This document shows positions 35,780 to 44,407 of a stretch of 64,000 bases of DNA, piece by piece; the first letter of the stretch is position 1, and the number at the start of each line of letters is the position of its first letter. The notes beneath the pieces are model-generated. The model saw only the letters and a list, made by a program, of their open reading frames with translations, did not search any database and had not been told where the DNA came from. Source of the DNA: Nocardia vaccinii NBRC 15922 (lineage in GTDB: Bacteria > Actinomycetota > Actinomycetes > Mycobacteriales > Mycobacteriaceae); assembly GCF_001613305.1 (NCBI RefSeq), contig NZ_BDCC01000065.1:1-64000 (forward strand). The letters are read 5' to 3'. Position numbers and translations under genes: made by a program.

Positions 35780-36364
35780 ATGGCACGAGAACGAGCAACC
35801 GACACGACCGCATTGGTGGCCGCGGCCGCGGAAGCATTCCGCAGCAAGGGGTACCGCAACGCGACCATCGACGACATCGCCGAGGCGGCGGGGATTTCCC
35901 GCCCCACGGTGTACAAGTACACGCGCAGCAAGCAGCGGCTCCTGGATCTCATGGTGGAGCAGGTCACGACCGATCTGGGTGTCCGGCTCGAGCAGATCCT
36001 GAAGAGCGGCGAGCCCGCACCGGCCCGGCTGCACGAGGTCATCCGGGCGCACATCGACGCGGCGATCGGCCACCGCACCTTCTACGCGATCATCTTCAGC
36101 GAAGAGGTCGAGATCTCGGACGAGGCCCGCACGCTGTTCCAGAAGTGGGCGCGCCAGCGCAACCACGAATTCCAGGCATTGCTCGACGAATGCCTTGCGC
36201 TGCAACGGGAGCCGGCTCCGATCGACACCCATGTCGCGGCGAACCTGGTGCTGTCGATGTTGAACTCGGTCTACCGCTGGTACGAACCCGGTGGCGAGGT
36301 CACTCCGGAACAACTCACCGACCAGATCACAATTCTGCTGAAGGGCCTGTTCCCCGAACGCTAG
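35780..36364 (+). CDS. TetR-family transcriptional regulator
   Basis: 194 residues from ATG 35780 with CGGGGA upstream; GTG 35738 would add 14 residues and overlap the preceding remnant. The HTH is YRNATIDDIAEAAGISRPTVYKYTRSKQRLLDLM. The C-terminal half is TetR_C-like (HEVIRAHIDAAIGHRTFYAIIFSEEVEIS). Its original targets may have been the now truncated SDR and CoA-transferase genes; nothing else nearby looks like a regulon. Confidence 0.9.
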   Translation: MARERATDTTALVAAAAEAFRSKGYRNATIDDIAEAAGISRPTVYKYTRSKQRLLDLMVEQVTTDLGVRLEQILKSGEPAPARLHEVIRAHIDAAIGHRTFYAIIFSEEVEISDEARTLFQKWARQRNHEFQALLDECLALQREPAPIDTHVAANLVLSMLNSVYRWYEPGGEVTPEQLTDQITILLKGLFPER

Positions 36365-36419
36365 AGATTCGCGCTTCTACTGCGGCGCCAACGCTCGGCG
36401 AGCTCGATATGGGAAACGG

Positions 36420-36662
36420 TCAGGTTCCGGACACGCCGCAGGGCGCGGTGGCGCGCAGCCCGAGCCGGCGTAGCAACAGGGTCGCCGGGCACCAACCCGC
36501 GGTGCCGTACAACAGCAGATTCGCGCCGACGAACCCGGTGCCGACGAGCCACCAGCGCGACCACGCGGCGGCGAGGACCGCGGTGATCAGCACGAGGACG
36601 CCCGCCATCAGCGGTACGACGCGGGCGATGGACCAGCCGTGGTGCCGCGGTAGGTTCGGCAT
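36420..36662 (-). CDS. DUF2892 (YgaP-type) membrane protein
   Basis: 80 residues, start ATG 36662 after GGAGGTCAACTC. Two hydrophobic segments (VVPLMAGVLVLITAVLAAAW and WLVGTGFVGANLLLYGTAGW) and the family motif GTAGWCPATLLLRRLG are present. In other bacteria DUF2892 is fused to, or adjacent to, rhodanese domains in sulfur-handling operons. Two CsoR/CstR-type operators lie about 240 bp upstream. Confidence 0.85.
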   Translation of the reverse strand: MPNLPRHHGWSIARVVPLMAGVLVLITAVLAAAWSRWWLVGTGFVGANLLLYGTAGWCPATLLLRRLGLRATAPCGVSGT

Positions 36663-36903
36663 GAGTTGACCTCCGTAATCGATTGTGCGCCTGCGGGTTC
36701 AGGCAAGGGCGAGAGCGAGTGTCACCGGTTCGGCCTCGCTCGTCGGTCCGATCCCCGGCGGATTCACCGGCCATGCGTTCGCGTAGCCCGGCGGCGAGCT
36801 TTGGCGACCGGCCATGGTCACGACCACCCGCCGAGCACTCCGCCCATGAGGTGACCTACGGCGGCGAAACGACCCCCGAGCCGGTCATCGCTTCTTCGCT
36901 CAT

Positions 36904-36919
36904 ATACCCCCTAGGGTAT
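36904..36919. promoter_or_regulatory. CsoR/CstR-type operator 1
   Basis: ATACCC (36904-36909), CCTA, GGGTAT (36914-36919). It matches the ATACCC-N4-GGGTAT core bound by CsoR-family copper or persulfide sensors. No csoR/cstR/ricR gene is in the window. Confidence 0.7.
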
Positions 36920-36939
36920 GCCGCCGATTGGCATCGAAT

Positions 36940-36955
36940 ATACCCACAGGGGTAT
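36940..36955. promoter_or_regulatory. CsoR/CstR-type operator 2
   Basis: ATACCC (36940-36945), ACAG, GGGTAT (36950-36955): the same palindrome as at 36904-36919, 36 bp centre to centre. An ATG with AAAGGAGG nearby follows at 36958, but its frame stops after 15 codons. The rightward gene may be lost; the rest of 36956-37189 holds no supportable gene. Confidence 0.7.
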
Positions 36956-37189
36956 CTATGAGCAAAGGAGGTTTCGGTCACAACGGTCGTCGCCGATCCT
37001 CGTAGCCTCGGCCGCAGCGGGAGCCCGCAGCGCGGGCATCGGCCGCAGCGCTCTCCGAGCAGTCCTACGTGTCATCATCGGCGGCGCAGCGGGAATGGCA
37101 TTCACCTACGGGATATGCCACCCATCCGGCACCGCCATCGGCCGCTGCGGCCGGTATCACGTGACCAGTCGTCCCGGCGCTGTCAGCTG

Positions 37190-37681
37190 TCAGCTGCCGT
37201 TGGCCTTCTTCAGATGCGCGATCTCGTTGCCCCACACCGACTGCGACCCGGCATCGCCGATGCGGTAGATCTGCACCACCGACGCGGCGCCGACCACCAC
37301 CGCGAGCACTGCCACCGCCGCCGTCACGATCGCGTGCGGTTTTGCCCCGCGCCGTTCGGCGACCTGCAGCACGGCCAGGACGATCGCGACGACCAGAAGC
37401 GCGATGGAGAAGTACAGCATCGTGTCACCGCGATCGGCATGTTCGCGCAGGATCGGGTCAGGGTTCTTGCGCAGGTCGTACAACCATTCCCCGGCGTGAA
37501 TGGTGATCGGAGTCAACACCATCGTGATCGCGGCCAGAATCAGCGTCAGCCACACCAGGTGCCCGCGCCGCGCCGCAGGCCACACCGCGCACACGATCTC
37601 GAGCACCGCGGTCAACGGCGCCAGCGCAACGACGAAATGTACGAACAGCGCGTGCGCCGGCAGGTTGTTGATGACGGTCAT
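37190..37681 (-). CDS. DUF2231 four-helix membrane protein
   Basis: 163 residues from ATG 37681 with GAGGAG upstream. The family start NNLPAHALFVHFVVALAPLTAVLE is followed by three more hydrophobic segments (LVWLTLILAAITMVLTPITIHAGEWL, MLYFSIALLVVAIVLAVLQV and AVAVLAVVVGAASVVQIYRIGDAGSQSVW). The conserved His of LPAHALFVHF and the Gly/His near ITIHAGEWL suggest a redox or metal role in the membrane, but none is proven. Confidence 0.85.
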   Translation of the reverse strand: MTVINNLPAHALFVHFVVALAPLTAVLEIVCAVWPAARRGHLVWLTLILAAITMVLTPITIHAGEWLYDLRKNPDPILREHADRGDTMLYFSIALLVVAIVLAVLQVAERRGAKPHAIVTAAVAVLAVVVGAASVVQIYRIGDAGSQSVWGNEIAHLKKANGS

Positions 37682-37929
37682 GCGGCTCCTCGACCAGTTC
37701 GCGGTGGCACCGCGGCGTCCGCCCTCGCGATCCGGCCGCCACAGCGACTCGAGCATAAAGGAACCCGCGCCCGCCACAGCGGAAGTTCACCACGCCGTCA
37801 TCCCACCGCCGGGCAGTGTTACGCCCACCCGGTGCCGGCACCCACGGGCGATCCGGGTGGGGGTGTCCACCGCGACCACCCCGTCGCCGCCGGGCACACC
37901 GCGGAGGGGCGCAGTGGACATCACCGGTC

Positions 37930-39156
37930 TCACTCGGCCGTTTCCGTCCACGTGACCGGCAGTTCGTGAACGCCGTAGATGTTCATGTCGGTGCGCACTT
38001 TCACCTCCTCGGCGGGGATGGCCAGCCGGAGCGTCGGAAAGCGCCGCAGCAATCCGGCGAAGCCCGCCCGCATCTCGATGCGGGCCAACTGCTGGCCGAG
38101 GCACAGGTGGACGCCGTGGCCGAAGGACAGGTGGCCGCGGGCCTTGCGGCGGATGTCCAGCGTGTCGGGGTTCTCGTAGCGCTGGGGGTCGTGGTTGGCG
38201 GCCAGCAGGGAAACGACGACGGTCGAGCCCTCGGGGATGGTCTCGCCGCAGAGTTCGATGTCCTCGGTGGCGTAGCGGTAGAAGATGTCGGCGACGGAGA
38301 GGTAGCGCATGAGTTCCTCGACGGCATCGGGCATCAGGTCGGGCTCGGCGCGCAATTCCGCCGCCTGCCCGGGGTTCTCCAGGAGCGCGAAGGTACCCAG
38401 GCCCAGCATGTTCGCGGTGGTCTCGTGGCCCGCGAGCAGCAGCAGGAAGGAGATGCCGGTCAGTTCCTCGATGGTCAGGTCGTCCTGGCGGGCGAGGTCG
38501 GACAGGATGTCCTCGCCCGGTTCGGCGCGCTTGTGGGTCACCAGTTCGGCGAGGTAGGTGTTCAGTGCGATGTACGCCCCCATCTTCTCCTCGAGCGGCT
38601 GGTCCTTGACCATGAACTTGGCGAAGTCGGCCTGGAAGCTGTCCCGGTCGGCATAGGGAACGCCGAGCAGCTCACAGATCACCAGCGAAGGGACCGGCAG
38701 CGCGAACTCGGCCACCAGATCCACCGGTGGGGTCAGGCGGGTCATCCGGTCCAGCTGCCGTTCGGTGATCTCGATGATGTGCTCGTCGAGCTGCTTCATC
38801 CGTTTGACGGTGAAGGCGCCGATCAGCTTGCGGCGCAACCGAGTATGGTCCGGCGGGTCCATGGCGACGAACATGCCGGGAATCTGCGGGGACGGTTCGG
38901 TCGGAGTGGGCATGCCCGGAATCTCGTACGGCACATGCAGAACGCCGATGTCCAGGCGCGAGCTGAACCGGGTATCGGCCAGGAGCGCGCGAACCGCGTC
39001 GTAGCCGGTGACGAGCCAACCTTCGTGACCGTCGGGGAAGATCAGCGGGCTGACCGGACGGACGCCACGGAGTTCGGTGATCTCGCGGGGCGGGTCGAAG
39101 GGGCCGCGGTTGCGCTGCATGGGCAGGCCGTGCGGGATGGAAGCCGTTCGGCTCAT
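37930..39156 (-). CDS. Cytochrome P450
   Basis: 408 residues, the usual length for soluble bacterial P450s. The I-helix AGHETTAN, the K-helix ExxR (EELMRYL) and the heme-thiolate loop FGHGVHLCLGQQLARIE are intact, so the enzyme should be active. It needs ferredoxin and reductase partners, which are not adjacent. The nearest upstream gene on the strand is DUF4097 (150-bp gap), possibly co-regulated by the SARP at 40120. Substrate unknown. Confidence 0.93.
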   Translation of the reverse strand: MSRTASIPHGLPMQRNRGPFDPPREITELRGVRPVSPLIFPDGHEGWLVTGYDAVRALLADTRFSSRLDIGVLHVPYEIPGMPTPTEPSPQIPGMFVAMDPPDHTRLRRKLIGAFTVKRMKQLDEHIIEITERQLDRMTRLTPPVDLVAEFALPVPSLVICELLGVPYADRDSFQADFAKFMVKDQPLEEKMGAYIALNTYLAELVTHKRAEPGEDILSDLARQDDLTIEELTGISFLLLLAGHETTANMLGLGTFALLENPGQAAELRAEPDLMPDAVEELMRYLSVADIFYRYATEDIELCGETIPEGSTVVVSLLAANHDPQRYENPDTLDIRRKARGHLSFGHGVHLCLGQQLARIEMRAGFAGLLRRFPTLRLAIPAEEVKVRTDMNIYGVHELPVTWTETAE

Positions 39157-39306
39157 CGGAATTTCCTTTCATGGCGATCGTCCGCCGCCCTCTGGTCGTG
39201 CGGACACCGGACGACCAGAGGACACGGGTGATCGGTCGAGGATGGTGAATGCCACAGCGATTGCGCGGGAACGAATTCCGGGCGACCGCCTTCGCGATCG
39301 GTGGGA

Positions 39307-39951
39307 TTACGCGACGGTGGCGTGCCGGACGATGATGTTGCCGTACGAGTTGCGCGCATACACCTGCACGACGTCCTCGTCGTCCGCCGACCGGTCGACG
39401 GGCTGCATCATGTTCCGCACGCTGCCGTGCGGGGCGTTGGTTTCCACCCGCGCCGCGCTGCCCGGATGAATGCCCACCTCCAACTCGCCCATCAAGGTCT
39501 CCAGCCGCAGCACGCCGCGCGAGGCCTCGCCGATGCGGATATCACCCTTCGAGGTCTTCGCCGTCACCGAACCGTGGGTGCGCTCGACCGAGATGTCGCC
39601 GGCGGACATCTCCAGATCGCACTCACCGAATTCGCCGGAGCCCAGCAGCCGGCCCACCGCGGCGGACCCCTTCAGCCGGGAGCCGGTGGGCACCTCGATG
39701 GTCACCTCGATCGACGGGTTGCCGCCGAACGGAGCGTAGGTGCGCCAGTCCTTCGGCGTCGTCACGGTCAGGGTCCCGGCGACGAAATCGACCTGCGTCT
39801 GCTCGGCAGCGCGCACGTCGGCCTTCTTGGACGCATCGGCGGGCCGGATCTCGACGACGGTATCGGCACGGTCCGAGGCGATCACGGAAACGGTGCCGGA
39901 CAGCACCTCGACGGTGACGGCGATCGGTTCCGGTGTCTGGAATGTGGTCAT
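39307..39951 (-). CDS. DUF4097-family beta-strand repeat protein
   Basis: 214 residues composed of short repeating beta-strand units (GSAAVGRLLGSGEFGECDLEMSAGDISVERTHGSVTAKTSKGDIRIGEA...). The DUF4097/adhesin-like right-handed beta repeat predicts a beta-helix-like domain; there is no signal peptide. Such genes commonly stand divergent from a SARP/BTAD regulator, as here. Three phased heptamer repeats lie 58-86 bases upstream of its start. Confidence 0.85.
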   Translation of the reverse strand: MTTFQTPEPIAVTVEVLSGTVSVIASDRADTVVEIRPADASKKADVRAAEQTQVDFVAGTLTVTTPKDWRTYAPFGGNPSIEVTIEVPTGSRLKGSAAVGRLLGSGEFGECDLEMSAGDISVERTHGSVTAKTSKGDIRIGEASRGVLRLETLMGELEVGIHPGSAARVETNAPHGSVRNMMQPVDRSADDEDVVQVYARNSYGNIIVRHATVA

Positions 39952-40008
39952 GGCTGGACTCTTTCTGTGCTTGCCGTGCTGTTGACGTGATTACTGTCGC
40001 GAGCCGCG

Positions 40009-40037
40009 CTGATACCGGCCTGACACCGATCTGACAC
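40009..40037 (-). promoter_or_regulatory. SARP-type box: three heptamers at 11-bp spacing
   Basis: CTGATAC (40009-40015), CTGACAC (40020-40026) and CTGACAC (40031-40037), each separated by four bases, are in exact 11-bp phase; a fourth, CTGACGA, starts at 40043. Such direct repeats in phase with one DNA turn are the known binding sites of SARP regulators. They lie between the divergent DUF4097 and SARP genes, best placed to drive DUF4097. Confidence 0.7.
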
Positions 40038-40119
40038 CGCCGCTGACGACGACCAGGCCGCCATCCGATCGAACGTCATCCGTGGGCGGGCAGTGCGCGG
40101 CCCACGGCAGAATGATTCG

Positions 40120-43100
40120 GTGCAGATCGGAATACTTGGACCGCTCGAGATCCGAACAGAGGACGGCGGATCGATCGAGGTGCCGGGTACCCGGTTGCGG
40201 GCGCTGTTGACCGCCCTCGCGCTCGAACCCGGCCGTGCGGTCGCGAAAGCGTCTCTGGTCGACTGGATTTGGGGTGAACAGCCCCCTTCCGACGCGGCAA
40301 ACGCCTTGCAGGCATTGGTTTCCCGGCTGCGGCGGGTGCTTCCGGACGGCGCGCTCGACGCGCAGGCCGGTGGATACCGGCTTGCCGTGGAACCCGGCAC
40401 CGTCGATGCCGTGCGGTTCGAACAGCTTCTCGACCGGGCCCGCGGCGGTGACGACACACACCGGGCCCAGGTCCTGCGCGACGCCCTCGGGCTGTGGCGT
40501 GGCCCGCTGATGCAGGACATCGGTTCGCAGGACAGCGAGGCCCGCAACGCAGCGATCACCCGGCTCGAGGGGCTGCACCTGGCCGCCATGGAGGATCGCT
40601 ACGAGGCGGAGATCGTCCTCGGCCGCGGTCCGGAGCTGATCATCGAACTGACCGAGGTGGTGGCCCGGAACCCGGTGCGGGAACGGCTCGTCGCCGCGTT
40701 GATGCGGGCGTTGGGCGGCGCGGGTCGCGCCCCCGAGGCGCTGATGGTGTACCAGCGTGCGCGGGAGGCGCTGGCCGACACGCTGGGCGTGGATCCCTCG
40801 CCGGAGCTGTCCGCACTGCACGTCGCGCTATTGCGCGGCGAAGCAGGAGCGCGGGAGAACGACCGGAAGACGAATCTGCGGGCCGAGTTGACCAGCTTCG
40901 TCGGCAAACACGCCGCCATCGCCGTGGTGCGTGAACTCCTCGCGAAACACCGGCTCACGACGCTGACCGGGCCCGGTGGGTCGGGGAAGACCCGGTTGGC
41001 CCTGGAGACCGCGCGAACCCTCCTGGACGATTTACCGGACGGGGCCTGGCTGGTGGAGCTCGCGCCGATCGGAGCCGGCGGCGACACGGCGGGCGAGCCC
41101 GGAGGCCAGGAAGCGTCGAAAAGTGTTGCGCAGGCCGCGCTCTCGGCGTTCCGGCTGCGCGACGCGCTGCTCGGCGCCGCGCCGAACGCCGAACCGATCG
41201 AGCGGCTCGTCGCCGCGCTCCGCGAGCGCGAAACGCTGTTGATCCTGGACAACTGCGAGCATGTGATCGAAGCCGCGGCGACGTTCGCCCACCGGATGCT
41301 CGGAGAGTGCCGAGGGCTGCGGATCCTCGCGACGAGCCGGGAACCGCTCGGCATCACGGGTGAAGCGCTGTGGCGAGTCGAGCCATTGGCGTCGCCGGCG
41401 GCGAACGCGGACCCCGGCGAGATCGAGTCCGCCGCGGCCGTGCAGCTGCTGCGGGATCGGGCCGGAGCGGTGCGCAAGGACCTCCCGACCGACGCCCGCG
41501 CCCTGGCGACCATGGCACGCATCTGCCGGGCGCTGGACGGGATACCGCTGGCGATCGAACTGGCCGCGGCCAGATTGCGCACCATATCCCTCGACCAGCT
41601 CGCCGACCGCCTGGACGATCGCTTCCGCCTGCTGACCGGAGGCAGCCGCACCGCGCTACCGCAGCATCGCACGCTGCGCGCGGTCGTCGACTGGAGCTGG
41701 GAGCTGCTCACCGACGCGGAACGGACGGTCCTGCGCAGGCTTTCGGTATTCGCCGATAGCGCGAGTCTCGAAGCGGCAGAACAGGTTTGCTCCGACGCAG
41801 GGGGCGGCCCCGAAGGGTGGGATTCCGCGCGGGCCACCGGGGTCCGGGCTGGCGCGGCGGTCGAGCAGGGGGAGGTCTTCGACCTGCTGACCGCGCTGAC
41901 CGACAAGTCGCTGGTGCTCATCGCGCAGGACGACGGCCCGCGCTATCGAATGCTCGGCACGATCAAACAGTACGCCGCGGATCGGCTGGCGGACGCGGGG
42001 GAAGCGGAATCGGCTCGCCGAGCGCATCTTTCGTACTTCACCGGGCTGGCCGCGACCGCGGAACCGCTGTTGCGCCGCGCCGAGCAGCTGGAGTGGCTCG
42101 CCACGCTCGACATCGAGCACGACAACATCGTCACCACGATGCGTGGCGCGCTCACGGCCGGCGACGGTGCCGGCGCGCTGCGGCTCGCGGCGGCCGCGGG
42201 CTGGTACTGGTGGCTCAGCGGACACAAGACCGAGGGCCTGGAACTGGTCACCGCGGCCGCCGAATCGGGCGGTGAGGTGGACGATCAGACCCGGGCCATG
42301 GTGTACGGCCTGGTCGTGCACTTCCTCAGCTCCGGGCCGAACGACCAGTACCGGGTGGAGGAATGGGTCCACAAGGCGTACCGGTTCAGCGAGCACAGCC
42401 GGGTCCGCTACCCGCTGCTGGGTTTCGTCGCCGCACTCGAACGCATGTTGCAGGGACCGGAGGCGCTGCCGACCGCATTCGAGCCGTTGCTCACCGATGA
42501 CGACCCCTGGGTACGTGCGCTGGCCCGGCTGCAGATGGGCAAGATGCGGATCGTGCTCGGCCGGGCCGGACGGGATGCGGACGCCTACCTCGAGACGGCG
42601 CTCACCGAGTTCCGGGCCCTCGGCGAGCGCTGGGGAATTTCGTTCGCGCTGCGCGAGCTCGCGGACCGAGTCGCCATGCGCGGCGAATTCGCCTCTGCCT
42701 GTGAACTTTTCGACCAGGCGACCGCCGTCGTCGTGGAGGTCGGCGCGATCGAGGACGCCGTCATGATGCGGGCTCGGCAGGCTCAGTTGTACCGGCTGCT
42801 GGGTGATGCGCGGGCGAGCGCGGTCGCGATGGCCGAAGCTCAGCGGTACGCGGATCAGGCCGCTTGGCCGAACGCCACGGCCGAACTGGCACTGGCGAAG
42901 GCGGAGCTGGCCCGGTGGAGCGGCGACACCGAGCAGGCATACCGGCAGATCGACGTCGCGACAGCCGAACTGGGCAGTGACGCGGAACAGCCGAACATCG
43001 GCGCCGTGGTACACGGCCTGCTCGGCTACCTCGCGGAGGGTGTGGACGAAGCCCGCGAACATCACTCCGCCGCCTTCCGGGCGGCGGCCGAGACCGGGCA

Positions 43101-43353
43101 GGCCCCCCTGATCGCCAAGGTGCTCGTCGGTATCGCGGACCTGGCGCTGCGTGCGGATCACCCCGAGCAGGCCGCGCGGCTACTCGCGGCCGGCGCGGCC
43201 GTGCGCGGGCTGGCCGACCGTTCTCATCCGGACGAGGCCCGCATCGAGCAGACAACCCGAAATCGCCTCGGTGACAGGGGTTTCACCGAGGCAGCCGAGC
43301 AGGGTGCACAGGCCGGCTGGCACGAGCTCGCCGAGGTCACGCTCGCCGGTTGA
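40120..43353 (+). CDS. SARP/AfsR-like regulator with NB-ARC ATPase and TPR-like C-terminus
   Basis: 1077 residues from GTG 40120 (VQIGILGPLEIRTEDGG). Domains: OmpR-type winged helix (about 1-90, with VAKASLVDWIWGEQPPSDAANALQALVSRLR), BTAD (about 95-245), NTPase with P-loop GPGGSGKTRLALE (about 284), Walker B LLILDNCEHVIE and the sensor region ILATSREPLG, then about 430 helical residues resembling TPR-type repeats. These are signal-integrating activators of secondary metabolism or envelope genes. The divergent DUF4097 gene, with SARP-type heptamers in between, is the likely target. Confidence 0.93.
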   Translation: MQIGILGPLEIRTEDGGSIEVPGTRLRALLTALALEPGRAVAKASLVDWIWGEQPPSDAANALQALVSRLRRVLPDGALDAQAGGYRLAVEPGTVDAVRFEQLLDRARGGDDTHRAQVLRDALGLWRGPLMQDIGSQDSEARNAAITRLEGLHLAAMEDRYEAEIVLGRGPELIIELTEVVARNPVRERLVAALMRALGGAGRAPEALMVYQRAREALADTLGVDPSPELSALHVALLRGEAGARENDRKTNLRAELTSFVGKHAAIAVVRELLAKHRLTTLTGPGGSGKTRLALETARTLLDDLPDGAWLVELAPIGAGGDTAGEPGGQEASKSVAQAALSAFRLRDALLGAAPNAEPIERLVAALRERETLLILDNCEHVIEAAATFAHRMLGECRGLRILATSREPLGITGEALWRVEPLASPAANADPGEIESAAAVQLLRDRAGAVRKDLPTDARALATMARICRALDGIPLAIELAAARLRTISLDQLADRLDDRFRLLTGGSRTALPQHRTLRAVVDWSWELLTDAERTVLRRLSVFADSASLEAAEQVCSDAGGGPEGWDSARATGVRAGAAVEQGEVFDLLTALTDKSLVLIAQDDGPRYRMLGTIKQYAADRLADAGEAESARRAHLSYFTGLAATAEPLLRRAEQLEWLATLDIEHDNIVTTMRGALTAGDGAGALRLAAAAGWYWWLSGHKTEGLELVTAAAESGGEVDDQTRAMVYGLVVHFLSSGPNDQYRVEEWVHKAYRFSEHSRVRYPLLGFVAALERMLQGPEALPTAFEPLLTDDDPWVRALARLQMGKMRIVLGRAGRDADAYLETALTEFRALGERWGISFALRELADRVAMRGEFASACELFDQATAVVVEVGAIEDAVMMRARQAQLYRLLGDARASAVAMAEAQRYADQAAWPNATAELALAKAELARWSGDTEQAYRQIDVATAELGSDAEQPNIGAVVHGLLGYLAEGVDEAREHHSAAFRAAAETGQAPLIAKVLVGIADLALRADHPEQAARLLAAGAAVRGLADRSHPDEARIEQTTRNRLGDRGFTEAAEQGAQAGWHELAEVTLAG

Positions 43354-43395
43354 ACGCCGACATCGAACGCGTCGATCCGACCACCCGTACGCCGC

Positions 43396-43647
43396 TCACA
43401 AATGCACCAGGATGCGGCCCGCATTCCGCGGGTCCGACTCGACCTTCCGGTAGAGCTTGCGCATGTGCGGCTGCCGGAGTAGGGCCAGTACTCGCTTCTT
43501 CAGCGTGCCCGCACCCTTTCCCGGGATGATCTCGACCAGTGTGGCGTTCTGCCCGGCAGCCCGAAAGATCGCCGCGCGCACCGCGTTGTCGATATCGCGA
43601 TCGTTGCGGAAGATCGGATGCAGATCGACGGTCACCACGTTGGACAT
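43396..43647 (-). CDS. Small Smr-domain protein
   Basis: 83 residues from ATG 43647 (AGGAG five bases before). VTVDLHPIFRNDRDIDNAVRAAI, VEIIPGKGAGTLKKRVLALL and NAGRILVHL match the Smr (small MutS-related) domain, with the conserved LH and GKG segments. Stand-alone Smr proteins are nucleic acid-binding nucleases; the precise role is unknown. Upstream, a 15-bp tandem repeat lies before the next gene. Confidence 0.85.
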   Translation of the reverse strand: MSNVVTVDLHPIFRNDRDIDNAVRAAIFRAAGQNATLVEIIPGKGAGTLKKRVLALLRQPHMRKLYRKVESDPRNAGRILVHL

Positions 43648-43662
43648 GCTCACTCCTGGGTC

Positions 43663-43722
43663 GACAAGGCATTGCCAGACAGGGCGTTGCCCGACAAGGC
43701 TCTGCCCGACAAGGCGTTGCCA
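43663..43722. repeat. Four tandem 15-bp repeats upstream of the Smr gene
   Basis: GACAAGGCATTGCCA, GACAGGGCGTTGCCC, GACAAGGCTCTGCCC and GACAAGGCGTTGCCA follow one another without gaps. They start 15 bases upstream of the Smr ATG, inside the divergent promoter region, so they may affect its leader or promoter. Confidence 0.85.
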
Positions 43723-43817
43723 CTGGCCATCGGTGCGGAAGCACCCTTGTTATATGCCACCAATCAGCGTTATATTACATAAAACAGCGGCACGGTTTGC
43801 AGGGTAGGAGGGCCGCC

Positions 43818-43937
43818 ATGGTCGTCGTTCACATCCTGCCGCCTCGCCCGATCCTGCTGTGGATCGCCACAGATGAGCTCGAATCCATTGCGCACCTGCG
43901 CAATTCGGTATCGAGAGTCCGAGTGCGAGTCGAATGA
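43818..43937 (+). CDS. Possible 39-aa protein
   Basis: ATG 43818 is preceded by TAGGAGGGCCGCC, one of the best ribosome sites in this region. The product (MVVVHILPPRPILLWIATDELESIAHLRNSV...) has a short hydrophobic segment and a basic end. No family recognised. It sits 19 bases before the next gene and could be a leader peptide or a true small protein. Confidence 0.4.
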   Translation: MVVVHILPPRPILLWIATDELESIAHLRNSVSRVRVRVE

Positions 43938-43956
43938 GTTCGGAAGGATTTCGGTC

Positions 43957-44286
43957 ATGGGCGTGTGGAGTACAGGGTCCGTGGTGCTGATCGCGCTTGC
44001 CGGTTGCGGCTTCCTGCTGGCCGGTCTGATGCCGCTGCTGCCGGTGTGGTGGCCGGCCATTTCGGGACATCAGGCCGCGCCCGCCCGCCGTGGCCGGGAG
44101 ACGGCGATCCGATTGCCGGGCCGGTCGTGTTCGACGCCCGAGCGGATGCTGACGGTCGCCGAGGCGCACCGCACGATGCAGACGCATCGCGAGCATTCCT
44201 GCGGACGCAAACGCGCCGCATTCGAAACCCTCATCGCCGCGGGGCATATCGCCCCGGATTCCTCGCGGCCCAACGAGCGTCGATAG
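43957..44286 (+). CDS. Membrane-anchored hypothetical protein
   Basis: 109 residues from ATG 43957 (GGAAGGATTTCGGTC upstream). One or two hydrophobic segments (VVLIALAGCGFLLAGLMPLLPVWW) are followed by a basic cytoplasmic part with the helical segment TPERMLTVAEAHRTMQTHREHSC and AAFETLIAAGHIAPD. No known family. It probably forms a unit with the 39-residue frame before it. Confidence 0.6.
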   Translation: MGVWSTGSVVLIALAGCGFLLAGLMPLLPVWWPAISGHQAAPARRGRETAIRLPGRSCSTPERMLTVAEAHRTMQTHREHSCGRKRAAFETLIAAGHIAPDSSRPNERR

Positions 44287-44407
44287 CACACGCGCCGAGC
44301 CGGGCATCCGGCTCACCGAGTGTTCTCCGGCCCGGAACGAGCACCGCGGCCGATCCGACCGAAACCGTCGCGCCCGCCGGACCCGGCGTGGCCGAGGAAT
44401 CCTCGCG

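Noticed and set aside
43663..43722. CRISPR array
   Set aside because: The 15-bp units are directly adjacent with no spacers, and no cas genes are present.
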